Assembly (NCBI GenBank): GCA_021787845.1
Contig: JAJYLH010000003.1
Location: forward strand, 124,001 to 188,000
Reading direction: 5' to 3'
Source of the DNA: Myxococcales bacterium
GTDB lineage: Bacteria; Myxococcota; Myxococcia; Myxococcales; JAJYLH01
Length of the DNA stretch: 64,000 nucleotides
Shown here in pieces: positions 9,423 to 18,907 of this stretch. The notes beneath the pieces are model-generated. The model worked only from the letters and a program-made list of their open reading frames with translations, did not search any database and was not told the DNA's origin. Position numbers and translations under genes: made by a program. The number at the start of each line of letters is the position of its first letter. Position 1 is the first letter of the stretch.

Positions 9423-10952
9423 CTAGCTCGCGCACTGCCACACGCAGGCGTTCGACTCGCACGACCAGGTGCCGGTGCAGCTCTGGGCCGGCGCGAGGGA
9501 CTGGCAGTCGGTCGCGGTCTGGCAGAAATCGGCGGCGACGCAGGTGCCCTCCCGGTCGGGCGGCATGGTGCCCGCCGGCGGGACGTAGGCGCCGAAGCAA
9601 CGCTGGTCGGGAGCGCAGTCGGAATCCTTGAGGCACGCCGTCTGGCAGGTGGTGCGGCCGGCGCGGAAGCACTCGAAGCCCGGCTGGTTGCACGGATCGC
9701 TCGGGTCCGGCAGGCACGATTGGCCGTTCTGGCAGTCGGCATCGCTGGTGCAGGTCGGGGCCGCCTGGCACACATGGTAGTTGGTCGAGGCGATCTCGCA
9801 GCACGCCTGGCCGGTCGACGGATCGCACGGGCACGGATCGTAGGTCTTCTCGACGCAGGTCGCGCCGCTCGGGCAGTCGGCGTCGGTCGAGCATTCCGGC
9901 TCGCACGTCGCCGGGTCGACGCAGTGCTCGCAGTGGTCGATCACCGCGGCCACCAGCGGCGCCGGACAGGAGAAGTTCGCGGGCACCATGCACGTCACGG
10001 CCGAGCCGTCCCCGCAGCTCGCCGGCGGTGGCGGAGGCGTCGGCGGCTCGCAGGCGCCCTCCCCCGGAGCCGCGTCGGCGCAAGCGGCGGGAACCGGCGG
10101 GCAGGTCTCGCCGGCCGCGCACGGAGGCGGCGCGCAGTCGACGCATTGCTCACCGGAAGCGCAGTCGCTATTCGAGAAGCACAGGCCCGGCGCGGGCTCG
10201 CACGCGCAGGTGGGGCAGCCGTTCGCGTCGGTGGTGGTGGTCGATACCTCGCCCTTCGGGCAGTCGCAGGCGGGCACGGTGTCGCCACAGGTCGACCCGG
10301 GCACGCAAGCCTGAATCGTCTTGCCGGCGTCGGCGGTCGTGCAGCCGGCGGGGATCATCGGGCAGTTGCCGCTGGTGCATGGCGGCGGGCAGGCGATGGT
10401 TTCGCAGCTCTCGCCCGGCGCACAGTCGGCGTCGGTCTGGCACGCCGGCGCGGGCGCGCACTCGCAAGTCGGACAGCCGTTCGCATCGGTCAGAACGCCG
10501 TTCGGGCAGTACGGGTCGCACGCCAGGGCAGGACAAGCGGTGCCGCCATCCCCATCGGACGCGCACTGGCAGGTCGGGCAGCCGTTGGCGTCGACCTTGT
10601 ACCCGTTGGGGCAACGGTCGGGCGCACAAGCGAGGTCGGGGCAGACCGTGCCGCCGTCCCCGCCGGTCGCGTCCACCACTGTGCCCAGACAGCAGACCGG
10701 CCCGGGAACGACGGCGCTACTTCCGCTCGGATCGCAGCTCAAGCTCGAGTCGCCCGCGCTGCCGTTCATGCTCTGGCAGGTCTTGCCCGGAGGGAGGTAG
10801 CACTGCCCACCGGCTTGGGCGCACTGCGAGCCGGTGCTCGACGAGTCCGAGCGGTTGCGGTTCTGTGGTCCGCAACCGCCGCTGGAGCCCATGGCGAAGA
10901 ACAGCAGCGGCAGCAGGGCGACGAGCGAGAGCGTGCGGGTCGGGGTCGGCAT
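9423..10952 (-). CDS. Cys-rich lipoprotein with antistasin-like repeats
   Basis: The protein has 509 residues. Its signal sequence ends in SSGGC (Cys 27), an atypical but plausible lipobox. The mature chain is packed with Cys motifs of two kinds. One is antistasin-like: CPNGYKVDANGCPTCQC and variants, at least three times (NGCPTC). The other follows the pattern C-x2-D-x-DC-x2-G-x2-C (for example TDADCAPGESC, TDADCPSGATC). Such domains are disulfide-rich and protease- or carbohydrate-binding in other contexts; the function here is unknown. ATG 10952 was preferred over the longer open frame because a GGAGG site lies 5 bp upstream and a sigma-54 promoter fits the spacing. It is the first gene of a three-lipoprotein operon. 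Confidence 0.85.
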   Translation of the reverse strand: MPTPTRTLSLVALLPLLFFAMGSSGGCGPQNRNRSDSSSTGSQCAQAGGQCYLPPGKTCQSMNGSAGDSSLSCDPSGSSAVVPGPVCCLGTVVDATGGDGGTVCPDLACAPDRCPNGYKVDANGCPTCQCASDGDGGTACPALACDPYCPNGVLTDANGCPTCECAPAPACQTDADCAPGESCETIACPPPCTSGNCPMIPAGCTTADAGKTIQACVPGSTCGDTVPACDCPKGEVSTTTTDANGCPTCACEPAPGLCFSNSDCASGEQCVDCAPPPCAAGETCPPVPAACADAAPGEGACEPPTPPPPPASCGDGSAVTCMVPANFSCPAPLVAAVIDHCEHCVDPATCEPECSTDADCPSGATCVEKTYDPCPCDPSTGQACCEIASTNYHVCQAAPTCTSDADCQNGQSCLPDPSDPCNQPGFECFRAGRTTCQTACLKDSDCAPDQRCFGAYVPPAGTMPPDREGTCVAADFCQTATDCQSLAPAQSCTGTWSCESNACVWQCAS

Positions 10953-10983
10953 GGGGGCCTCCAAGGCTGTCCGACTGACCTGA

Positions 10984-11000
10984 TTGCAAGCGGCAGGCCA
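10984..11000 (-). promoter_or_regulatory. Sigma-54 (-24/-12) promoter of lipoprotein operon
   Basis: Minus-strand sequence TGGCCTGCCGCTTGCAA matches the sigma-54 consensus TGGCACG-N4-TTGCA at 10 of 12 positions, with GG and GC exactly 10 bp apart. The predicted start is near 10974, leaving a leader of about 22 nt with GGAGG before ATG 10952. The adjacent upstream gene encodes a sigma-54 activator. Confidence 0.65.
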
Positions 11001-11069
11001 CCTTCCGAGAACAGCCCGTTCCCCGATCCTACGCCGATCTGACCCCACCGAAGCGCTGGGGAGGCAAGG

Positions 11070-11097
11070 GATTCCATCCACGCCTGTGGACGGATTC
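11070..11097. promoter_or_regulatory. Imperfect dyad, candidate activator-binding site
   Basis: Arms GATTCCATCCAC and GTGGACGGATTC are separated by GCCT; 10 of 12 positions pair. It lies about 70-110 bp upstream of the -24/-12 element, in the usual range for an enhancer-like site of a Fis-type sigma-54 activator. Binding by the neighbouring activator is inference. Confidence 0.45.
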
Positions 11098-11180
11098 TAC
11101 GAACCGGCGATTGCTCTTCTGGCAACAGCGGCCGGCGACCTCCAGCGTCGCCGCCATCAGGCTCCCCGGGTCGCGCGCCG

Positions 11181-14100
11181 TCAGGGTTTGCGCCCTCCCA
11201 CACGGGCGAGCTTGTTGTAGAGCGTCTTGCGGTCGATGCCCAGCCGCCGCGCGGTCTCCGCTTTGTTGCCGCGGGTCTCGGTGAGGGTGCGCTGGATCGC
11301 GTCGATTTCCAGCTCCTGGATCGTCTGGGGCTCCCGGCCCGGCGCCTTGTCGACTGCGCGGAAGAGCTCTGGCTTGTGCGCGAAGTCCGAGGCTCCCAGC
11401 AGCTCCCCTTCCGCGAAGAGCACGGCATTGCGCAACGTCGCTTGCAGCTCGCGAACGTTGCCGGGCCAGGCGTGGCGCGAGAGGAGCATCAGCGCTTCCG
11501 GGGAGAGGCGATAGCGGCGCTCCTGGGCGCCGGGCATCGTCGCCAAGAACTTCGCGCACAGGGCGGGCAGGTCCTCCGGCCGCTCCCGCAACGGCGGAAG
11601 CGCGAGCGAGACCACGTTGAGCCGGTAGTAGAGGTCCTCGCGAAACCGCTTCTCCGCGATCAGCAGGGACAGGTCTCGGTTGGTCGCGGCGACGACCCGC
11701 ACGTCGACCTTCACCGCCTCCTTGCCGCCGACCTTCCGGATCTCGCCCTCCTGCAGTGCTCGCAGGAGCTTGACCTGCATCGCCGGGCCCATGTCGCCGA
11801 CTTCGTCCAAGAAGAGCGTGCCCGTGTGCGCGACCTGGAAGAGCCCGTCCCGGTCGCGGTCGGCGCCGGTGAAGGCGCCGCGGACGTGGCCGAACAGCTC
11901 GCTCTCGAGGATGCCCTCCGAGAGCGCAGCGCAGTTGACCGAGACGAACGGCCGGTCGCGCCGGGGGCCGTGGGCGAAGATCGCGCGGGCGACGAGCTCC
12001 TTGCCGGTGCCGCTCTCCCCGGTGACGAGAACCGTCAGGTCGGTCGCCGCAACCCGCTCCATCTGCCGCAACAGCCGCCGCATCGGCGGGCTCGTGCCGA
12101 CGATCTCGGAGAAGGTGGTCTCGGCCGACAAGCTGAGCCGCTGCTCTTCCGCTTCCCTTCGCGCCCGGTCGAGCTCGGCCTGCTGCCAGACCACCCGCTC
12201 GCTGAGCTGGGCGTTGAGCGACTCGATTTCCGCCCGCGCCTTCGTCGCCTCGTCGCGCGCGCTGCGGGCCTCGTCGAGCGCCCGCACCTGGCCGAGCGCG
12301 ATCGCCGCCTGGTCCGCGAAGGCCTCGAGCAGCGTCAGGTCTTCGGCTCCGAACGCACGGGCTCGAAACCGGTTGTCGATGTAGAGCGCGCCCAGCACCT
12401 TGCCTTGCAGCCTGAGCGGCACGCACACGACGCTGCGCAGCTTGAGGGCGGCGACCGAGAGCTGGTTCTGGTAACGCTCGTCCTCCTGCGCGTCGAGCGT
12501 CAGCTCCGGCTCGCCCTCCCGCACCACCCGCTCGGCGATGGAGTGCGAGACCTTGAGCTGCCCCTTCGCCAGGCTCTCCTTGTCGATGTTCCGAGCGACC
12601 GTCACGTCGAGCGGCCCGCCCTCTTTGTCCGGCGCGAGCAGGACGAAGCCGCGCTCGGCGCCGCACAGCTCCACCGCCTGGTCGATGATGCCCTCCAGCA
12701 GCGGTCTCAAGTTGCGTTCGGCGCCCAGCCGCCGATTGATCGACAGCAGGCGCGCAAGCCGGGAATCCGCCGAGCGCGACAGAAGCCCGGGCGCGCCGTC
12801 GCTCGGGAGGAGCGCTTTGAGCTTCGCCCGGTCGGGCCGCGCCAGAAACGACGCGCGGTCGTCCTCGTCGACCGACGCGGCCGCCGCCTCCAAGCCCTTT
12901 CGTGCCCGGGCGGCGTGATGCGCGCGCGCTTCCTCGTCGGCTGAGGCGAGGGCCAGCATCGCTTCCGCTCGCCAGAGCCAGTCCGGACGGCGCTCCAAGA
13001 GCACGATGCCGAGCGTCCGATGGGCGGCCGAGAGCGCGGCCTCGCCGCGGCCGGACGCCTCGGAGAAAACAAGAAGCGCTTGCGCTTCGTGCCGGCCCAG
13101 GTGCTGCTCGGCAGCCCGGCGCGCGACCTGGCGCGACAGCTCCGCCGCCTCCTCGTGCCGACCTTCGGCCAGCTTCGCGCGCGCGATGAGCACCGACGCC
13201 TCGATCGCCTCGGAGGCGCTCCCCATCGCCTCGAACTCGTCGCGCGCCAGCGTCAGGACGTCCTGCGCTCTAGCGCTCTCGCCCTGCACCAGCGCCGCCT
13301 CTCCCTCGAGGAGCAAGGCATAGGCCGCAACCACCCCGGCGCCGGCGCTCGCCGCCATCTCCCGCGCCTGTGCCGCGGCCTTCTGGGCCTCGGTAGCCCT
13401 CCCGACGTGCAGGAGCAGGTTCGCCAGGTTCGACCGGGCCCGCGCGCCTTGCACCCGCTCGCCGATCAGCCGCGCGACCGTCGCGCTCGAGCGGTACGCC
13501 TGCGCGGCTTCCCGCGTGCGCCCGAGCTCCTGGAGAACCGTGCCCAGGTTCAAGCGCGAAGTGCCGGCCCGCGCCCGGTCGCCGCAGCGCTCCGCCAGGG
13601 CGAGGGCGGTCTCGTAGTGCTCGCGAGCCTCGTCGAACCGGCCCAACCGCTGCGCGACCAGCCCCAGCCCGTTGACCGCGTTCGCCTCCCGCGCGAGGTC
13701 CCGCGCCGCATGAGCCTGTTCTTGAGCGCTCCGGTATCCCGTTCGCGCTGCCGTCAAGTCGCCGCGGTAGAACTGAGCGAGCGCGCGGGTGATCGCGAGG
13801 TCCAGCGCCGCCGCGCCGGACGGCGACCGGCCGAGCGCGTCGGAGCAGATTTCGAGCGCGCGCTCGTGGCGGCCGGAGAGCGCCAGCGCCCGGGCGAGCA
13901 GCGCGTCCCGCTCCGGGTCGGCGCCGAGCTCGGCGCGCACTTCTTCGAGGTCGCGCACGGCTTGGGCGTAGTCGCCCTGCCGCACCAGGACTTCCGCGAG
14001 GAGCAGCGGCGCTTCCGCCTGGCGCGCCTGCGCGACCGCGCCCTGGAAGTCGCCGAGCTGCGCGAGCGCGCGCGCGAGCGTCACGCGCGCCCGGGGGGGG

Positions 14101-15950
14101 AGCGACTCCAGCGCCTCCACCTCTTGGAGCAGCGTCGAGGCCTCGCGCGAGAACGAGCGGTGGAAGAGCCCCTCGGCAATCGACTCGACCTCGCCTGCCG
14201 GCTGGCCGGACGCGACGCGATGCCGAGCGCTCGCGGCGCGGGCGAGCCAGGCGGCATCGCTGTCGCCCTGGGCGGGCGCTTCCCAGGCCCTTGCGAGCGC
14301 CGCGTGCCCGTCCGCTCGCGCTGAATCGAGCGTACCGACCGCTTGGCGCATCTGCTCGCCGTCGATCTGAACCTCGGGACCCGGGCGCAAGACCCGCAGG
14401 TCGACGAGCTCGTCGAAGGCCTGCGCGAACGAGCCCTCGGGCGCCATCGCGCCGAACGCCTGGCGCGCGACCGTCGTTGGCAGAGGACGGTTCGACAGCG
14501 AGGCGAGCCAAGCGAGCGCGCGGGCAGCCGGCGACAACGTCCGTTCGAGCGCCGCCGCGAGGGTGGCCGACAGATCCGCGAGATCGAGCCGATCGAACAA
14601 GGACGGATCCGGGACATCGCGGTCGACCAGGGCGCCGGGAAGCGCCTCGTCGACCGACGCGAGCGACGCGAGCAGGGTGAACGCCCGAGCGGGAGCGCCG
14701 CCGGAGAGCTCGTGGAGCCGCCGGGCGAACGGCCGCGCGTCTCCGCGGTCGGGATAGGCGGCTTCGACCAGCTCGACGGCATCGCTCTCGGTGAGCGGCG
14801 GCAGATCGATCGCCCGGGCGCCCTCGGCGAGGAGCCGCTTCTCCAAGGGCGAATGAGGACGCACGAGCACCGCGGCCCGTCGCGCGGCGACGCCTTCCAA
14901 GGACCGGCGCGCAAGGTCTACGAGAGCGGTCTCGATGGGCTCATCCGCGAGATCGGCGTCGTCCAGCAGCACCGGTTTCGGGGAGTCGGGGTCGGAGAAC
15001 GGCGACGCCTCGTGCCGCGGGTCGACCACCGAGGTCTGGTGGACGATGGCCAGCTCTTCGAGGAGGCGGGAACCGCCGCTGCCCGCCGCGGCGCGCACGA
15101 GGACCACGCCCGGGCGCGACAGCTCTCGCGCGAGGCGTTCGAGCGTCTCCCGCTGGCCGACGAGCGCCGCCGGACGCAGGTAGGCCCGGGCGGAAGCGTC
15201 GGTTTCGCGCGCGAGCGACGGGTCGTTCGCCAGGCTCGCGAGCCTCTTCGCGGCGGCCCGGGCGCTCGGCGGCCGGCGAGCCGCGTCGCGCGCCACGAGG
15301 TCCGCCAAGAGCGGCATCAGCGGCGTCGGATGATCGCCGAGCCACTTCGCGAGCTCGTCGGGCGCCCGGGTCAAGTCGGCGGCGACCGGCGCGCCCGCCG
15401 CGACCGCGAAGGCGGCGCCCAGCCCGTAGAGATCGCCCGCGACCGACGACGGCGCTCCGGCGAGCCGCTCGGGCGCCATGAATCCCGGCGTGCCCCCCGC
15501 TTCCGCTGCTCCCAGGCGCCGAGCGAGGTCCAGGTCGGCGACGACCAGCGCGCCCGCGTCGACCAACAGGTTCGCCGGCTTCAGGTCGCCGTGAATCACG
15601 CCACGGGCGTGCAGAAAAGCGAGCGCCCGCAAGGCGCCGGCCAGAAGCGCTGCCGGATCGTTTCCCGCGGCGAGCGCGTCCGCCAGCGTCGAGTCCGCGA
15701 GCCGGGTGAGGAGAAACGAGCCCTCGTGGCCGTCGACGATGCCCTCGAGCCAGAGGACGTTCGGATGGCGCAGCCGCGAAAGCCACCGCAGCTCGTGCGC
15801 CGAACGGTCGCGGGGAAGCGGTTTCTTCGCGTAGCGCGCGCCGGTCGCCCGGTCGCGCACCTGGAGCACCTGTCCACCCGCGCCCTCTCCCAGGACGCGT
15901 TCGGGCACCAGTTCCTCGTCCCTTCGCCAGCCCATGTGGGCCGGCAGCAT
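11181..15950 (-). CDS. Ser/Thr kinase-TPR-GAF-sigma54 activator fusion
   Basis: The protein has 1589 residues. In order: a protein kinase domain (1-270; K42/K43, HGDLKPAN at 120-127 with catalytic D122, DLD at 139-141 in place of DFG, MAPE); an NTPase-like domain with a degenerate P-loop (AAAGSGGS, no Lys) near 290; a long TPR superhelix (about 550-1050); a GAF domain (about 1080-1230); a sigma-54 AAA+ domain with [14 protein letters not shown] (1358-1363) and LFLDEVGD; and a C-terminal Fis-type helix-turn-helix. It should open sigma-54 promoter complexes in response to a signal sensed by the GAF, TPR or kinase parts. The start could also be the ATG at 15935. The gene lies directly upstream of a sigma-54 promoter and lipoprotein operon. 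Confidence 0.92.
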   Translation of the reverse strand: MLPAHMGWRRDEELVPERVLGEGAGGQVLQVRDRATGARYAKKPLPRDRSAHELRWLSRLRHPNVLWLEGIVDGHEGSFLLTRLADSTLADALAAGNDPAALLAGALRALAFLHARGVIHGDLKPANLLVDAGALVVADLDLARRLGAAEAGGTPGFMAPERLAGAPSSVAGDLYGLGAAFAVAAGAPVAADLTRAPDELAKWLGDHPTPLMPLLADLVARDAARRPPSARAAAKRLASLANDPSLARETDASARAYLRPAALVGQRETLERLARELSRPGVVLVRAAAGSGGSRLLEELAIVHQTSVVDPRHEASPFSDPDSPKPVLLDDADLADEPIETALVDLARRSLEGVAARRAAVLVRPHSPLEKRLLAEGARAIDLPPLTESDAVELVEAAYPDRGDARPFARRLHELSGGAPARAFTLLASLASVDEALPGALVDRDVPDPSLFDRLDLADLSATLAAALERTLSPAARALAWLASLSNRPLPTTVARQAFGAMAPEGSFAQAFDELVDLRVLRPGPEVQIDGEQMRQAVGTLDSARADGHAALARAWEAPAQGDSDAAWLARAASARHRVASGQPAGEVESIAEGLFHRSFSREASTLLQEVEALESLPPRARVTLARALAQLGDFQGAVAQARQAEAPLLLAEVLVRQGDYAQAVRDLEEVRAELGADPERDALLARALALSGRHERALEICSDALGRSPSGAAALDLAITRALAQFYRGDLTAARTGYRSAQEQAHAARDLAREANAVNGLGLVAQRLGRFDEAREHYETALALAERCGDRARAGTSRLNLGTVLQELGRTREAAQAYRSSATVARLIGERVQGARARSNLANLLLHVGRATEAQKAAAQAREMAASAGAGVVAAYALLLEGEAALVQGESARAQDVLTLARDEFEAMGSASEAIEASVLIARAKLAEGRHEEAAELSRQVARRAAEQHLGRHEAQALLVFSEASGRGEAALSAAHRTLGIVLLERRPDWLWRAEAMLALASADEEARAHHAARARKGLEAAAASVDEDDRASFLARPDRAKLKALLPSDGAPGLLSRSADSRLARLLSINRRLGAERNLRPLLEGIIDQAVELCGAERGFVLLAPDKEGGPLDVTVARNIDKESLAKGQLKVSHSIAERVVREGEPELTLDAQEDERYQNQLSVAALKLRSVVCVPLRLQGKVLGALYIDNRFRARAFGAEDLTLLEAFADQAAIALGQVRALDEARSARDEATKARAEIESLNAQLSERVVWQQAELDRARREAEEQRLSLSAETTFSEIVGTSPPMRRLLRQMERVAATDLTVLVTGESGTGKELVARAIFAHGPRRDRPFVSVNCAALSEGILESELFGHVRGAFTGADRDRDGLFQVAHTGTLFLDEVGDMGPAMQVKLLRALQEGEIRKVGGKEAVKVDVRVVAATNRDLSLLIAEKRFREDLYYRLNVVSLALPPLRERPEDLPALCAKFLATMPGAQERRYRLSPEALMLLSRHAWPGNVRELQATLRNAVLFAEGELLGASDFAHKPELFRAVDKAPGREPQTIQELEIDAIQRTLTETRGNKAETARRLGIDRKTLYNKLARVGGRKP

Positions 15951-16081
15951 ACCGCCGAAAGGCCGTGCCTTTTCCGACGCGGTGGCTCCCGCCTCAAGCT
16001 CGAACGCTTGCGGCCGATGGCCTTTCTTCGGGAATCCGGGCGGAGCCTCGAAAGGGAGCTCTCGGGCAAGGAGGGCGTGGC

Positions 16082-17200
16082 GTGGACCGACTGCTCTTCG
16101 TCGATGACGAGCCGTTCGTTCTCTCGGCGCTTCGGCGCACGTTCGAGGCGGAGTCGTTCGAGGTGGTGACGGCGCTCGGGCCCGAGGCGGGCTTGAAGGC
16201 GTTCGCCGAGGCGGGACCGTTCCAGGTGGTGTGCTCGGACTACCGCATGCCGGGCATGACCGGCGCCGCTTTCCTGGAGCGCGTGCGGCGAGAGGACCCG
16301 AACGCCTTTCGGATTCTCCTGACGGCGGTCGAGGAGTTCGACGTCGCGGTAGAGGCGATCAACCGCGGGGAGATTCACCGCTACCTCTCCAAGCCGTGGA
16401 ACCACGGGCAGTTCATCGGCGTCGTCAAGGAGTCGTGCGAGCAATACCACCTGCGTGAGCACACCCGGGAGCTGACCGAGATGGTGCATGCGAAGAACGA
16501 GGAGTTGGAGCGGTTGAACCACGGCCTGGAGCGGGAGGTGCAGGAGCGGACCAACAGCCTGCTCGAGGGGCTCATCGCGGCGCTCGACTACCGGGACACC
16601 GAGACGCAGTGGCACTCGCGGCGGGTCGCGTCGTACGCGAAGCGCATCGCGACCGAGCTGGGCGTCGGCGGGCAGGAGCTTTCGGACATCGAGCAGGGCT
16701 CGCTCTTGCACGACATCGGGAAGATCGGGGTGCCGGACGCGATTCTCTTGAAGCCGGGACCCTTGAGCGCGGACGAGTGGGTGGTGATGAAGAAGCACCC
16801 GGAGTACGGCTACGAGCTCTTGCGCAACGTCCACTACCTCGAACGGGCGCGGCTCATCGTGCTCCAGCACCAGGAGCGGTTCGACGGGAAAGGTTATCCC
16901 CAGGGGCTCGCGAGCGCCGACATCCTCCTGGGTGCCCGCATCTTCGCGGTGGTCGACACCTTCGACGCCATCACGAGCGACCGCCCGTATCGCAAGGCGG
17001 CCCCCGACGAGGTGGCGCGCGCCGAGATCGCCCGTTGCACGGGGACCCAATTCGACCCCGACGTGGTGCGCGCGTTCGAACGCCTCCCGAGAGCGGAGCT
17101 GGAGGGCATCCGACGCGACGTGGAGCAGCTCGCGTCGGTCGACGCGGACCGGCTGGGCCACGACCACGAGCGCATCGCGGCCGGCGCGGTTCGCGGCTGA
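16082..17200 (+). CDS. HD-GYP response regulator (c-di-GMP phosphodiesterase)
   Basis: The protein has 372 residues. The receiver domain (D53 in CSDYRMPG, K104 in YLSKPW) resembles the RpfG class. A short coiled coil (130-160) links to an HD-GYP domain with HD at 210-211 (LLHDIGKIG) and [11 protein letters not shown] at 263-273. The family hydrolyses cyclic di-GMP. The motif has Gln where HHE is more usual, but the metal-binding HD pair and GYP are present. GTG 16082 was chosen because AAGGAGGG lies 6 bp upstream; a longer in-frame extension lacks domain content. It is transcribed divergently from the kinase-sigma54 activator gene, so a shared regulatory region of about 130 bp is possible. 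No cognate kinase is adjacent. Confidence 0.92.
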   Translation: MDRLLFVDDEPFVLSALRRTFEAESFEVVTALGPEAGLKAFAEAGPFQVVCSDYRMPGMTGAAFLERVRREDPNAFRILLTAVEEFDVAVEAINRGEIHRYLSKPWNHGQFIGVVKESCEQYHLREHTRELTEMVHAKNEELERLNHGLEREVQERTNSLLEGLIAALDYRDTETQWHSRRVASYAKRIATELGVGGQELSDIEQGSLLHDIGKIGVPDAILLKPGPLSADEWVVMKKHPEYGYELLRNVHYLERARLIVLQHQERFDGKGYPQGLASADILLGARIFAVVDTFDAITSDRPYRKAAPDEVARAEIARCTGTQFDPDVVRAFERLPRAELEGIRRDVEQLASVDADRLGHDHERIAAGAVRG

Positions 17201-17252
17201 CCGCGGTTCGCGGCCCCCCGAAACCCTTCCCGACTCATCGCGCCGACTCGCC

Positions 17253-17282
17253 TTGCGATTCGCCGGCCTTTGCGGCTAGAGT
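17253..17282 (+). promoter_or_regulatory. Sigma-70-type promoter of sucD
   Basis: -35 TTGCGA (17253-17258), an 18-bp spacer, -10 TAGAGT (17277-17282), followed by GCGCGCCC. The same -10 and following bases occur at 60702, upstream of the second Cys-rich lipoprotein gene. The leader to ATG 17347 is about 58 nt. Confidence 0.5.
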
Positions 17283-17346
17283 GCGCGCCCCTTCGCTGGG
17301 TCGGGCCTGGTCGTCCGGCTCGCGGAGCGAGCGAGGTCCATCCAAG

Positions 17347-18237
17347 ATGAGCGTGCTCGTGAACAAGGACACCAGGGTCATCTGCCAGGGACTCACCGGC
17401 GCGCAAGGCACCTTCCACACCAAGCAGGCGATCGCCTACGGCACGAAGATGGTCGGCGGCACGAGCCCCGGCAAAGGCGGCTCGACCTGGGAGGGGACGC
17501 TGCCGGTCTTCAACACGGTGCGCGAGGCGGCGAACGCGACCGGCGCGGAAGCGAGCGTCATCTACGTGCCGCCGCCGGGCGCCGCCGACGCGATCATGGA
17601 GGCTGCGGACGCGGGGGTGAAGCTCATCGTCTGCATCACCGAGGGCATCCCGGTCCTCGACATGCTCAAGGTGAAAGCTTTCCTGCAGGGCTTCCCCCAA
17701 ACGCGCCTCGTCGGGCCGAACTGCCCGGGCGTCATCACACCGGGCGAGTGCAAGATCGGCATCATGCCGGGCCACGTGCACAAGAAGGGCTCGGTCGGCA
17801 TCATTTCGCGGTCGGGCACCTTGACCTACGAGGCGGTGTACCAGACGACCGTGCTCGGCCTCGGGCAGTCGACCGCCATCGGCATCGGCGGCGACCCGGT
17901 CAACGGGCTGTCGTTCGTCGACTGCCTGGAGCTGTTCAACGCCGACCCGCAGACCGAATCGATCGTGCTTATCGGCGAAATCGGCGGGCAGGGCGAAAAC
18001 CGGGCGGCCGAGTACATCCAGAAGCGCGTGAAGAAGCCGGTGGTCGCCTTCATCGCCGGCGCCACCGCCCCGCCGGGCAAGCGGATGGGCCACGCCGGCG
18101 CGATCATCTCCGGCGGCAACGACACCGCGGAAGCGAAGTTCCAGGCGCTCTCGAAAGCCGGCGTGCGCGTCACTCGGAGCCCGGCGACCATCGGCACGAC
18201 CCTGAAGGCGCTGCTCGGCGAGCGTCACGCGGCCTGA
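17347..18237 (+). CDS. sucD: Succinate-CoA ligase alpha subunit
   Basis: The protein has 296 residues, the normal family length. It shows the CoA-binding Rossmann start ([13 protein letters not shown]), [17 protein letters not shown] and the phospho-His motif MGHAGAI with H249. With the beta subunit SucC it interconverts succinyl-CoA and succinate in the TCA cycle, making ATP or GTP. sucC normally precedes sucD, but here the upstream neighbour is the HD-GYP regulator and a promoter lies directly in front, so sucC must be elsewhere. ndk follows 83 bp downstream and may be co-transcribed. Confidence 0.96.
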   Translation: MSVLVNKDTRVICQGLTGAQGTFHTKQAIAYGTKMVGGTSPGKGGSTWEGTLPVFNTVREAANATGAEASVIYVPPPGAADAIMEAADAGVKLIVCITEGIPVLDMLKVKAFLQGFPQTRLVGPNCPGVITPGECKIGIMPGHVHKKGSVGIISRSGTLTYEAVYQTTVLGLGQSTAIGIGGDPVNGLSFVDCLELFNADPQTESIVLIGEIGGQGENRAAEYIQKRVKKPVVAFIAGATAPPGKRMGHAGAIISGGNDTAEAKFQALSKAGVRVTRSPATIGTTLKALLGERHAA

Positions 18238-18320
18238 CGAGGGGCAGGAGCGCACCGGAAGAGCTGGCCAGACGAGGACCCTGGAGGCCCACGGCGTCAG
18301 CCTGCGATTGAGGAATGACC

Positions 18321-18743
18321 ATGGCGATCGAACGCACTCTGAGCATCATCAAGCCCGACGGTGTCCGCCGCAATCTGGTGGGCAAGATCATCGCGCGGTT
18401 CGAGGAGGCGGGCCTCGTGCCGGTGGCGGTGCGCCGCCACTGGATGAGCCGCCGCGAGGCGGAGGGCTTCTACGCGGTTCACAAGGAGCGCGGTTTCTTC
18501 GCGGAGCTGACGCAGTACATGTCGAGCGGGCCCGTGGTGCTGATGGTTCTCGAGGGCGAGAGCGCCATCGCCAAGAATCGCGAGGTGATGGGCGCGACCG
18601 ACCCGGCGAAAGCGGCCGAGGGGACGCTGCGCAAGCTCTACGCGCAGAGCATCGGCGAGAACACCGTCCACGGCTCGGACGCGCCCGAGACCGCGAAGAC
18701 CGAGATCGCGTACTGGTTCCGGGAGACGGAAATCGCTCGGTAG
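18321..18743 (+). CDS. ndk: Nucleoside diphosphate kinase
   Basis: The protein has 140 residues, full family length: [15 protein letters not shown] start, catalytic H117 in [10 protein letters not shown]. It transfers the gamma phosphate from ATP to other NDPs. An ATG two codons earlier (18315) is possible, but the AGGA site spaces better to 18321 and MAIERT is the conserved N-terminus. Proximity to sucD is functionally sensible, because Ndk can re-equilibrate nucleotides made by succinyl-CoA synthetase. Confidence 0.96.
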   Translation: MAIERTLSIIKPDGVRRNLVGKIIARFEEAGLVPVAVRRHWMSRREAEGFYAVHKERGFFAELTQYMSSGPVVLMVLEGESAIAKNREVMGATDPAKAAEGTLRKLYAQSIGENTVHGSDAPETAKTEIAYWFRETEIAR

Positions 18744-18907
18744 CGGAGCCGGCCCGGCATTTTCGGCCCGACGCGTCTGTTTTCAGCGGAAGCGGTCGGC
18801 TCGTCCCGGCGAACGGCGCCGGTCGCGGCCGGTCGCTGGCTCGTCAGGGCGCCCGGATCGGCGCATGATCGGCTCGAGTCGGCCGCCGTTCGGCCCGGAG
18901 CGCTGTT

